From: Eustoma russellianum
Taxonomy: Eukaryota > Streptophyta > Magnoliopsida > Gentianales > Gentianaceae
NCBI GenBank assembly: GCA_036186865.1
Contig: AP025040.1
Span: 32,370,950 to 32,434,949 of the forward strand
Direction: 5' to 3'
Length of the DNA: 64,000 bases
Positions 22,526 through 33,310 of this stretch are shown here, in pieces. Each line of letters opens with the position of its first letter. The stretch's first letter is position 1. The position numbers and the translations under genes were made by a program. The notes under the pieces are model-generated. The model was not told the DNA's origin and made no database searches. It worked only from the letters and a program-made list of their open reading frames with translations.

Positions 22526-23347
22526 TGTATCTTAAGTATTACAAATAGATCTCTTAAAACATAGATTTTTACATATTCTTGAGAGGAGATCTTGAACATA
22601 CTACATGATGATCCAATTTTAATCCTACATATATACTTAGATCTTTGGAAATCCATGTAGGATCTAGGAAGAATACTTGCCTTTATCATTTTTTCTTACA
22701 CTTAAAGTGTTGTTCTTCACTTGGTTTTCTGAAGGAAAACCTTCTCCCTCACCTTGTTCAAGCCACGGTTCCACACAAAAAAAAATGAAAGATTAGTGTA
22801 CAACTTGGAGAAATAGATTAAGGGAAGAAATACATACTTATATTAGATGATATTCTCACCTCACTACACCTTGGTTTTTAATCCTTGAAATTTCGGTCAT
22901 TTAGAATCTATGGAGGTTGGAGAATTTTTGTTTTCTTTCTTGGATGAAGAAGGTGTTGTAGTTTAGTCTTGGGTGTGTGTAGAGAAGGGAAAAAGAGAAG
23001 AAAAATTCCTCCTTGGCCATATGGTAACTCACGTCCATGGATAATAGAAAAGGATGTTGGATAACTTTGTTTGTTTCTTGAAAGAAAGATAGGGTTTTAG
23101 TTGAACAATAAAGTTAAAGTGTGAGATGAAGAAGAAGAAATCATTTTCCTTGGTTTTGCTTTGAGTATTTTGGCCATAAGAAGAAGATGTGAAGATTTGG
23201 TTTCCTTGGATAAAAGAAAGAGAAGAGGAAGAAATGGTGTTGAAGTGTTGCAATTATTGGAGTGGGTACTTAAAGGAGAAGAAAGTAGAATTCCCTCTTT
23301 GTTGGGGTCTTCAACCAAGAGTGTGAGTGGGAAGGGAGAGAAAAATA
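22526..23347 (-). mobile_element. LTR fragment, family F, right portion (minus orientation)
   Basis: Weak similarity to part of the B LTR: ACTACATGATGATCC, TACTTGCCTTT and CTCCCTCACC occur in the same order as at 13030-13195. It stops at the C' solo LTR and resumes at 27223, where AAATATGTTGAAAATG continues. No coding sequence. The low-coordinate end is not clearly defined. Confidence 0.5.
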
Positions 23348-26300
23348 TGTTGTACCCATCGTCAAACTACTCTGTACCCCCGATGCATATGAAGTGGCTT
23401 AATAAAAAGTTCCAATTTCTCAATTACAATTTTCCTACATTTCAATTTCTTTCTTTCTTAGATTCCTTAAGATAACTAATATTCTAAATATGGATAATGC
23501 TTCATAGTGAAATACCAATTATGCCCTCACAACATTAAAAAAAAGAAAAAGAAAAAGGGGGAAAGAAAAATCGGCTAACCCTAAGAAGAGGATCTATTAA
23601 TAGCCTACCTAAACACCAAAAAGATCTTTTTAAAAAGAAACCCTCAAAATCTTCCACCACAATTAAGTAGCCAACATCCATTCCTTCCCTCTCATGATTA
23701 TTTTCCAAGGCAAGTGAAGAGACTCCCCTTTTCCTCCTTTTTCTACCTTCTACCGGCAGCCCTTGGAGCCCCTATGGCTTCTTCTTCAACCTACTAACAA
23801 GCAAGCTACATTCCATCTACCTATCATCCACATTCCATTCACTAAATTCCTCATAAGGCCACACACAAACACTTCAAGAGATTCAAGCCCTCAAGAAACC
23901 ACTTGAGCAAAGGTGTTCTTAGAAGTACTCCAAGACCATCTCCTTCAATCTTCAAGCTTCAAGCTCGGTAATCAAGTCTTTTAAACATCTCCATTAGTCT
24001 TAGATTATCAACTTAAGAAGCTCACATTACTCTCCATTTCCCCCAACCACCCGTGGCCTTGCATGTGCCCCTAGGTGAAGAATCTTCAAACTCCTTGGCA
24101 TAGGAGTCCCTCAAGTGAGCCATTCCAACACCAGTTTTATATTGGTAATTAAATTCAACCTCTATATGTCCATTCTAACTTCCATGAAGCTTAAAAGTCA
24201 GGTGTTTCCCCTAACCCTACAAGCCGTGAGTCCTAGGAAGAAGAAGGGAGGTGATATCTTCAAGCTTTCAAGAAGTGGTGATAGTTGGTGGCTAGGATTG
24301 CAACACTAAGCTATTTTGGTAAGAAACTCTACCTTAAATATAGTTCATTTACCTTTGGATTTAAGGATAATGCTAACCTCCATTTTTGGCTTAAAAACCG
24401 TGTACACCACGGTGAAGTAAGAGGAGATCTCAAGCCATTTGATCCACTCTAAACTAAGAAGGAATTCGGACTCAACAAAAAGGCAAGTATACATTAGACT
24501 TTCATGATTTATTTAAGGATTTAATGACTTGAATGTTTAGTCATAGTAAGATATGATTTTTAGATGACATGATAAGCAAGAAGTAGTAAAGTTGTGAACT
24601 TTGATGAAATACTAGTGTGAAAGTTTACTCTTTGGCTCATGTTACTTGATGGATATGTTAAGACCCCTATTTTTAGCATGAAGTATATTACTAGTTCCTA
24701 TATTTGTGCTTCCATGGTAACATAACGAGGAATGGAATAAATCTTGTACGTTGCATGTTCCATGATGCTTGAAATAGCCAAAATGACAAGTTAAGTGGAC
24801 TGTTTTCAGGTCTTTTGAAAAACAGCCCTAGAAAACATTTGAAGGTAGTAATGGGCATTAAAATAACGTACTATGTTCCCTAAGAATGTTGGTCTAAGAA
24901 CTCTTGATGAACTATGTTGAGAATAGTGTTAAATCATGTGTTGTGAATGAATATGTTTGTGTGTGTATTTCGGCCTCAATAGGGTTTTATAGGAAATGGA
25001 TGGTGTTTATTTTTCCTTATTAGGAGCATGTTTAGGACCTATTTTCATAACGGTTTATGGCTGGAAAATTTGGATATCAAGTGTTAAGTGAAGCCTATGT
25101 ATTCTAAGTTGTACTATAAAGGTTAAAAGTGAAACTAACCATGGCGTTGGTATTTGTGGGGTCGCTTAGTTTCATCACCGTTTGTATTTATAACAATGAC
25201 CTTATAATCTAAGAATGGTTATTTTTGGCTACGTGATATTGTGTTTAATAAATAGGATCAAAGGATGAAGGGGTAAATAATACGTGTGACAATAGACACG
25301 GAGTGGTTTAAAAAAACTTTCCAGAACAAATTTGTTTTGAGCGTCGGAACGATTGGCCTTGAAATGAACCTTGTGATTGTGCAATCAACCTCAAATTTGG
25401 TTTGATGGTAGACCATCATGTATTTTAAGTGTATGTGGTGGTAAATCGATAGAAAGACTAGTTTTACAATATTAAAGGAGCCTCAAGATGAACCTGTGCA
25501 AAACAGAATTCTGGGCGCATATGTTCTAGGAAAATAATTGTCTAACCACTTTAAAGGTCTTGGATTGCCTTGAAATTTTTATGGGAGTCACTTAAAACAT
25601 TGGGTCAGATTCCTATATAAATAAATTTGCTAAAAGTGTTTATTTAAGGGGTTAACAACTGAAGGGAAATCGGATAAACGTTTCTGAAAATTCTGAACAA
25701 AATGTTGGGTCATAGTATTTGGGCTTATCCTTAATGGTTTAGGCATAATAAAGGTGTTTGGGCTTAAGAAAATTATTCTCCGGTATGTTAACTTTATTTT
25801 CTAGGTGGCATATGTGAATGATTGATGATTTAAGAGCCATGAACACGAAAGGGAACAAGTACTGCACAGCCGGAAGTTCGGCTGTGCCATGTCTTGTTGG
25901 AACTCGAATTTGAACCCCTTATGTTTATTGGATTTTTACGAAATTTCTATGGTTGATAGTTATGACCCTAATGTGCATGCTGAATAAAACGGTCCAAGGA
26001 ATAAGTTGTCTTGGTTACATTTTGAGCCAAGGAAAATAATTGCGAACTCTTGAAAAGTTTTTCAGCCTATGGGATTATGCCTATGTCATGTCCTAAGTAA
26101 TTTTTAAGATAATTCATGCCATGACTCTCATTGCAATTCATCCCATGTATCATGCATAACCATGTGCATTACAAATCCGATTTTATCTATATTCTTCCTT
26201 ATGCAAGCAAGTTCTTTTTCAAGTACGCAAGTTTCTTTTTGAGTAAGTTATTTATGGTCCCTGATATTCAAAAAGAAATGCTCTATGATTTCCGTGACGG

Positions 26301-27222
26301 CTAAGCATGCTCATAACCCGACCCAGACCCTGGGTTAATAGGTCTGATGACATGATATGTTCTGGACCCGTTCAAGACCCAGGGTTAATTGGTCCGATGA
26401 CATGTTTTGGACCCGACCCAGGCCCGGGTTTAATAGGCCTGATGACACGTTCTGGACCCGTCCCGGACCCGGGATTAATTGGTCTGACGACATGTTCTGG
26501 ACCCGCTCAGATCCGGGATTAATTAATCTGACACTCTATTTTCTTTTATGCTTGCTATATGGGAACAAATAAAGATTTTGCCACGACATGACATCATGCA
26601 TTGTATCTTACATATTTCATGTGCACTTTTCATGTTAGAACGGTTAAGTTAGGAAGTGATATGATAATGCCGGACTAGTACTATTTGAGTTATGAGTAGG
26701 TTATATCTTCTGCGGATCAAGGATTGAAGGCCAGGTATGATTAATGTTGGTTCGTGGTTATGATTCTTTATTTATTTTATGACGGTTTATTGTATGTTTG
26801 TTGGGTGATTTTATCACTCATACCTTTATTTTTCCCCCAGCGCCCGAGAATGCCAATGTTGAGTGGATCGATGATGAACCGAGAGTGCCATACCTATAAT
26901 CAAGAAGCCGAGTGAAGACAAAGCTTAAGCACTTTTGTGCTAACATGATGTTTATACTTTGAACTATGGTTGGAACTTTTTGGGATTTCGGTTTTACCTC
27001 GTTTTGTTGGACCGATGTTTTGGACTTAATGTTTTCAGCAAGCATGTTTATTTTGAAGTTTTTAATTCTACCTAAATTTTGCTACCCTGTTAAATGTTAA
27101 CATGGTAGTCCATGACTTAAGTTATGGATTTTTACATGTTATGCATGACGCTTTGTACTCTCCGTAGTGAAGTACGGCAGGTGCACCGCATTCTGACGAG
27201 GTCCGTGGTGCGGGGCGCTACA
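23348..27222 (+). mobile_element. Solo LTR, family C' (TSD AAATA)
   Basis: 3,875 bp, starting TGTTGTACCCATCG and ending GGTGCGGGGCGCTACA, flanked by AAATA (23343-23347 and 27223-27227). The ends and internal order match family C: GTAAGAAACTCTACC-like region, CATGCAT-rich part, dyad array at 26317-26537, GGTGATTTTATCACTC and a TTTTTCCCCCCAG-like segment. No PBS or interior follows, so it is a solo LTR formed by recombination between two LTRs. It contains no credible ORF. Confidence 0.9.
26317..26537. repeat. Five-unit dyad array in C' LTR
   Basis: Units of about 44-48 bp follow ACCCG..CAGACC-CGGGTTAATT-GGTCTG..TTCTGG. The arms change together: CAGACC/GGTCTG, CAGGCC/GGCCTG, and a mostly paired CAGATC/AATCTG. 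The 11-base centre is nearly constant. Confidence 0.88.
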
Positions 27223-27909
27223 AAATATGTTGAAAATGAAAAAAGAGTAAAGTTAAGGAATAGTGGTGAGTGGAAGTGTGTAAGGAGATGGAGTGTATGA
27301 AGAGAGAAAGGTGAAGAAATTTGTCCCCTTTTTGTGGGAACTTTCAGCTGAAAGTGTAAGAAAAAAGAGAGAAAGTGACGTGAGGGAGAGGGAGGGAAAA
27401 GGAAGGAAAGTGTGAAGGGTTTTGGTCGTATTAGGTGTAGGTTATGATGGATAGGGTGAAGTGTGTAAGAAGATGAAAAGAAGACATCTTATCTTCTTTT
27501 GACTAGGGGGGCCATAGGTTTTGGAGAGGGGGAAAACTTTGTCTTTTATGCCATGTAGGGTAAAGTAGGAGAAAATATGATAAAAGTGTTTATTAGAATT
27601 ATCGTATCGGGTATTTTTTTTATTTGGTTCGATTTACATCTACCGACGTAGGTTGCTACCGACTAACTTATTTAAATCATATCGTATGTCCGAATGGTTC
27701 GTTATCTAGTTCTGTCAAGCCTCGCTATATCTGATAACTTGTTGTTCGGTTATTTTTTCGAGCGTTTCTAACACCGATATTTAATGTCGATGTCTTTATT
27801 AATCCCAAAAGAAATTTAAATTCCATCAAAATTTTATCGACATCACATTCGCGTTCTATTTTTCATATATTATTTCATTTCCATTGATCCGAAAATTTCG
27901 GTCGTAACA
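27223..27909 (-). mobile_element. LTR fragment, family F, terminal portion
   Basis: Continuation of 22526-23347 beyond the C' insertion. The end reads GAAAATTTCGGTCGTAACA at 27909, so on the minus strand the LTR starts TGTTACGACCGAAATTTTC. D LTR sequence follows at 27910. No gene. Confidence 0.55.
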
Positions 27910-29193
27910 TGTATGGACGCAGGCATATATGCCAGTATATATATTAGTAGGGACATACACCGTAATAAATTAAGGGTATACATGCAAGTATATATGCACG
28001 TGTATGAGCGCAGGTATATCTAGGAGCATGTATGCGCCAGATTGTGTGAAGCATTCATGGCACGTGCATTACATTGCATCCCTTCAGGTCACTGACTTCA
28101 CATTACGGAGCAATTTCTGTTGAATCAATGTTAAGGAGCAATGTCCGTTGACTCTACATTACGGAGCGAGATATATACAGACTCTACGATACGGAGCGGG
28201 ATCTACGCTGGCTCCACGATACGGAACAGGATTTATGCTGACTCCATGATACGGAGCAGGATCTAAGCTGACTATGCGATACAAAGCAGGATCTACGCTG
28301 ACTCCACGATACGGAGTGAGATATAAGTTGACTCCATGATACGAAGTAGGATTTACACTGACTCCAGGATACGGAGCGAAAATATACGCTGACTCCATGA
28401 TACGGAGCGAGATGTGCTAACTCCATGATACGGAGCGTGACCATTCGGGCGTTGACTCTATGAAACAAAGCGATGAGTAGGAGCCAGGACATGCATAGCA
28501 TATCATGGAAAGAAAGGAGCATGTTGTGTGGAATAATAATGTTGTTGTGTGTGACACGATAGTGAGAATGAGCATGCATCATGAAATTGTGCATTGCATT
28601 TGATTTGATGAGTGTGTGTTTATCTTACATTCAGTTATTGGTGTTAGTTATGTATTTATGTATGTTGTTGCTTTTCTTTATGTGTTTATGTATTTTTACT
28701 TGCTTCATTGGTTAGAAAGGTAAAAAGGTAAACTTCATTTTCAAAGAGAATCATGCTATTTTCTATTTTCTCATTTATTTACTTTATTTACACTTGCTTC
28801 TCCGTGTATGATCTCATGGTAAGTATAGCGAGGCTACTTACTGGGCGACATGTCGCTCATACTACGACATCACCTATTTTTGCAGATAGACAGGTAATTG
28901 AGTAAGTACACCCGAGGATGATCAAGAGCGGATGTTTCGGGAATGAAGATTTCCTGATGAGGCTTTCAAGGGCTTAGTTGAGACATAGTTTATGGATTTG
29001 ACATTATGAGGGTTAGTATTTACTATCTACGTTTGGCTATTGTTTCGAGTTAGATTTGCATAGACATTTGTATTAATGATGATGATTATTTTGAGGTTTT
29101 AATTTTCTATGACTTCTGCTGACATCGATTTACGTTATTTAGTTGACGTGTAACTGATCGTATCGACGTCTTGTATTTTCCTTAACGAAATAT
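27910..29193 (+). mobile_element. Element D 5' LTR, part 1
   Basis: It overlaps D copy 1 in content (GCACGTGTATGAG, CATTCATGGCACGTGCATT) and reads toward the PBS at 33299. It is interrupted at 29193 by a solo C LTR and completed by 33245-33296. It contains a tandem array and a GGCGACATGTCGCTC element at 28851-28865, itself a dyad (GCGACATGTCGC). No gene. Confidence 0.7.
28091..28474. repeat. Tandem array of about 30-bp units in D 5' LTR
   Basis: About 12-13 units around GACTCCACGATACGGAGCGGG. CTCC and GGAG form the arms of a short dyad around ACGATAC. Minus-strand translation gives a repetitive peptide, which I treat as an artefact. Confidence 0.85.
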
Positions 29194-29467
29194 TGTTATA
29201 CCCCAACGATCATGTACGTGAAAACTATGAATATGAGACGGAATGAAAGCGACAATTTCTTTTAGCGCGTGTTACTTAAGTCAACTTAACCCTCTTTACT
29301 TAATTATTATTGAGGTGATACCAAGCCAAATTAAATAAGGGAAACTTCAAGAAAGTAGTATATGAAATATAGAGTTATATGAACCATATATACCACTATG
29401 TATGTATGCGCGTGTATAGGATATATGTGTACGAAATGTATAAATACCTACATGCGTATACATAGGA

Positions 29468-29469
<2 letters not shown>

Positions 29470-29504
<35 letters not shown>
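29470..29504. repeat. (TA)n microsatellite in solo C LTR
   Basis: About 17 TA units. The other C LTRs have no such expansion at this point. Confidence 0.9.
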
Positions 29505-29507
<3 letters not shown>

Positions 29508-29883
29508 CACATGGCGTGTATATGTATGTATACATACACATACTAATCTTAGAATATGATAAAATAAAGGAAACAATATAGTACATGAATTAAAATTTCA
29601 AGCAATATCAAGATGCCCAAGAAGCTCAAAAATTTCAGCCAAGACATGTAAGGGTTCTAGAATTCTCTAGCCAATTTTATTAGTTAAAATAATTACTTGA
29701 AGTCTACTACACCATTAAGACAAGAAGTTATTATGCAAAGAATAAAAAGAAAATAAAGTAGACATGCATTTAAGGAACAAATAAGACAACTCATTAAAGA
29801 AAGAGGTAGTATGGTTGAGGCCATAAAGACCCCAACCAAAACCGCCCCCTTAAGTGTCTAGACATGGAGGATTTTTAAATCCT

Positions 29884-30012
29884 ACCATGGTTACTTTTTC
29901 CCTTAAACCAAGGTTAAGATAACCATGATTTGATAAAGTAACTTGGGTTAGCACCAAAGTAACCATAGTTGGAATAAAGTAACCAAGGTTATACTAACCT
30001 AACCTTGATTAA
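29884..30012. promoter_or_regulatory. Cluster of GGTTA/TAACC motifs in C LTR
   Basis: About nine GGTTA or TAACC motifs lie within about 130 bp, many as inverted pairs such as AACCAAGGTT and TAACCATG. The cluster is kept at 38877-39003 and 47094-47220. The motif resembles GT-box sites bound by trihelix factors; regulation is inference. Confidence 0.4.
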
Positions 30013-32250
30013 CACTCATGAGAACCCTAACCCTCCTAATTCTCCCTCCAAAACCGTCCCCCCTTCCTAAGCCCCTAGCATGTTTTAAACCCTTCTAGAA
30101 ACATCTACCTTCTTGTAATCTTGAGACTCCTCTCAAGACACATTCAAGCAAGAGCAACACTTAGCAAAAATTCCCTCATCTCCCTCATCAATATTTCGGC
30201 CCTTCATCTTGAAGGATAGAAGTTCAACTTCACTTTCAAGACTCAAGAAGACATCTAGGTAAGTCTTGTTCCAAGCTTCCTTAAGTGAATTCTTATTTTG
30301 ATGAAGAATGAAGCTAACATGAATCCTCTCATTCACCTCAAAACCATGACATCCATGGTCTAAATAGGTGAAAGCCTTCAACTTTCTTAGGTGGAGACAT
30401 ATTGTGGTGCTTGAATTCCCCACTCAAGCTCATTTTGGTAAGAAGCTCTAGACCTCAAACCTATCCTATTTTCTCTATTGACTAAAGAACTAATCTTTTC
30501 CTTCCATTCTCCATCAAAACCGTATGCTCAAGGTGAGGAAGGAGAAGGATTTCAACTCAACTCACTCCATAACCAAGCAAAGACAAGAGCTTTAGCTTGA
30601 AGAGACAAGTATACAATGATCTCTCATGATTTATTTAAAGAGTGTGTGACTTGAATGCTTAGAAGTTCTTAAGATATGATCTTTAGTTGAATATCCTAAG
30701 TTTGAGACTATATCTTAGTGATTCCCTAAGAACAATGCCTTGCATGTGATTTATTCCTTTAAAGATGAAGTCTTTTCCTATATGCTATATGAAATAAGGC
30801 TGACCTAGAGTGAAATAAGGTTCACCTAAGTAGGTCTAGACAAGATTGACTTGTGAATGTAACACAAAAGGTCCTAAGGAAAGTATACATGTGAAAGCTA
30901 GGAGCTTTATGAGGTTGTTGGTAAGTTTAGATTAAGATGACTCTTGAATGTGAATACATGCTTGAATATGTGTTGTAAAATGTGGTTAAGGTAACACACA
31001 AGTTTCGGCCCAAAGTATTGAGTGAAGACATGGACATTTGACTTGGATGGATGACAAAATAGCAAACCACTAGAAATAGACAGAATAGAGTGACGTTTTA
31101 GATGGTTTAAGAACTGACCTTACAGACTTTCAATGAAGCTAATTTTTGGTACAAAGTTATCCCTACGAGTGTAGCCCAAGTGAGAGTTGGAATTTTGTTA
31201 AAATCAGTTACGGATTATTTTTAACAAATTATACGGTAAAACTGCCCCGGAAGAAAATTCTGGAGTTGGGCAGAATTGATCACTGGATTCAACGAATTAA
31301 AAGAGGACCTTGTGGACCTTCAATAAATCTGATTTTTGGCACAGATATAGTCCCATTAGTGTAGCAGAGATGAGAGTTGGAATTTTGGTAAAATAAGTTA
31401 TGTTTAATGTTTAATAAAATATTTAGTAAGACTGGTCAGACTTGAAAAACGGGAACTGAGCATGGTTGTAGCCTCTTTTGGATAGCTTGAAAAGAGACCT
31501 TGTAGATGACCAATAAAGCTGATTTTTGGCATGGTAATAATCCTATGAGTGTAGTGAACACGCCAACTGGAATTTTGGTAAAACAAGTTCTGCAATATTT
31601 TATATAAATTAATTAGTCAAACTGCTCATCTGAAATCACTGGAATCAATCCGAAGTTTTGCAACGATTTCTAGACTTAGAAAGGGGACTTAGAGATATGA
31701 AAATAGGCTAAATTTCGGTAGGATACTAGTTCACATGTTTATGACTTGTGCAAGTTGGAATTTCTGAAAAATGAATCACGGATTTGCCGCAATTGAATTT
31801 TTGGTAAAATAGGTCAGTTCAGCTTCAGTATCTAACCTATTTCGGAAATTAACCAAATGAGCCCCTTTATGATTATCGAAGTAATCTGAAATTTTTACGA
31901 CATGTATCTAAGATTCCACCTAACGTATTTGTGACAAAAGAGTATGGAAATGGACCTATTTAGTTAGCTTAACCGCCCCATGCATGTGAAGTAAAAGTCT
32001 GAAAGTATTTAGATTCCAAAACCATGCATGTTGACATGTTATAAGGAATGCATATGATTATTCACGTCATGACTTGCATTGCATATCACTACATGTATCA
32101 CGCATGATCATGAAACTGATTTCCATGGATTTTATGATGCAAGCAAGTTTTATAAGCAGCTATGTTTTCGTTATGCATGAATAGTTTTTAGGGTCCCATG
32201 TTTTTAAAAGAAAGCTTCATGATTCCTTTGCCGGCCAAGCATGCGACTAA

Positions 32251-32468
32251 CCCGACTCCAGACCCGGTGTTAATTGGTCTGATGACATGATATGTTCTGG
32301 ACCCGTTCAGATCCAGGGTTAATTGATCTGATATCTGTTCTAGACCCGTTCAGATCCGGGGTTAATTGATCTGATATCTGTTCTGGACCCGTTCAGACCC
32401 GGGGTTAATTGGTCTGATGATATGTTCTGGACTCGCTCAGATCCGGGGTTAATTGATCTGACACTCTG
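32251..32468. repeat. Five-unit dyad array, solo C LTR
   Basis: Units of 43-46 bp: CCCGTTCAGATC-CGGGGTTAATT-GATCTGATATC. Arms are TCAGATC/GATCTGA or CAGACC/GGTCTG. Confidence 0.9.
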
Positions 32469-33244
32469 TTTTCACGACATGTTACTTTATGGGACCAAAA
32501 TGATGTTTTGACATGACATAACATCATGCATTGCATCTTGCATAATTCACAATCATGAGGACATGATTGCATGTTACAGTTAATGGTTATAAGTTATTAT
32601 TGGTATAGCATTACCTAAAAACATGCCTAAGCCAAACGCCAAGTAAGTTCAGGATCTAAGACCAGGTATGGTATAGCGTTCTCTAAAAATATGCTTAAGC
32701 AGAACGTCAAGCAAGCTCAGGATTTAAGATCAGGTATGAATTATGATTCTTTGAGGTTTTTGGGGTAATACATTCATGTCATGATTTTTTACGTATTTCA
32801 TAGTCGTTTATTGTATTTTTGCTGGGTGATTTTCATCACTCACAATTTATTTTTCCCCCCAGAGCCAGATAATGCCAAGATAGAATGGATCGAAGATGAG
32901 CCAAGGGTACCTTATCCATAGGCGAGAAGATATGAAGGGAGCTAAGCTAAGGACTTTTGTGCGGCCAAGACGATTTATATTATGACTATGTCTGAACTCT
33001 CTGGATTTTAGTTATGCTATTTTGTGGGATTACAACTTTTGGGAACTTAGTAATTTAGTGATGAATGTTTAATTTGAAAAGTTTTTTTATTCTGCCTAAA
33101 TTTTACTATCATGTTGAATGATAGCATGGGAGTCCACGACTTGTGTTATGGATGATCGCATGTTATGCATGACACCTTGTACTCTCCTCAGTGAAGTACG
33201 GCGAGTGCACCGTATCCGGACGAGGCCGGGTGCGGGGCGCTACA

Positions 33245-33296
33245 AATATGGCGGGTGAATCATTTTAAGTACTAGGACTCAGGACGGGTCGCTTCA
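33245..33296 (+). mobile_element. Element D 5' LTR, part 2 (3' end)
   Basis: After the AATAT duplication the LTR ends GGACGGGTCGCTTCA, three bases before the PBS. Confidence 0.75.
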
Positions 33297-33298
33297 AG

Positions 33299-33310
33299 TG
33301 GTATCAGAGC
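33299..33310 (+). other. Primer-binding site of element D
   Basis: TGGTATCAGAGC, the initiator tRNA-Met complement, two bases after the LTR end. Confidence 0.9.

Larger units (their letters stand above)
29194..33244 (+). mobile_element. Solo LTR, family C (TSD AATAT)
   Basis: 4,051 bp, starting TGTTATACCCCAACGATC and ending GGTGCGGGGCGCTACA, flanked by AATAT (29189-29193 and 33245-33249). It matches the LTRs of element C at 38261-42251 and 46477-50480 throughout and differs from them more than they differ from each other. There is no adjacent C interior. Short ORFs inside are not conserved between LTR copies. Confidence 0.93.

Noticed and set aside
26307..26572. Two plus-strand ORFs with repeated PGLIGL-like peptide
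   Set aside because: Translation of the C' dyad array; overlapping frames are both open because of the repeat, not because of coding.
28159..28398. Minus-strand ORF with a repeated peptide (YRGVSVDPAPY type)
   Set aside because: It is a translation of the 30-bp tandem array in the D LTR; unit length divisible by three keeps the frame open by default.
30133..30423. 96-codon minus-strand ORF in the solo C LTR
   Set aside because: No similar open frame in the paired C LTRs; no motif; LTR context.
33299..33310. Possible tRNA-related sequence at TGGTATCAGAGC
   Set aside because: Only the 12-nt complement of the tRNA 3' end is present next to an LTR; no cloverleaf or A/B boxes. It is a primer-binding site.
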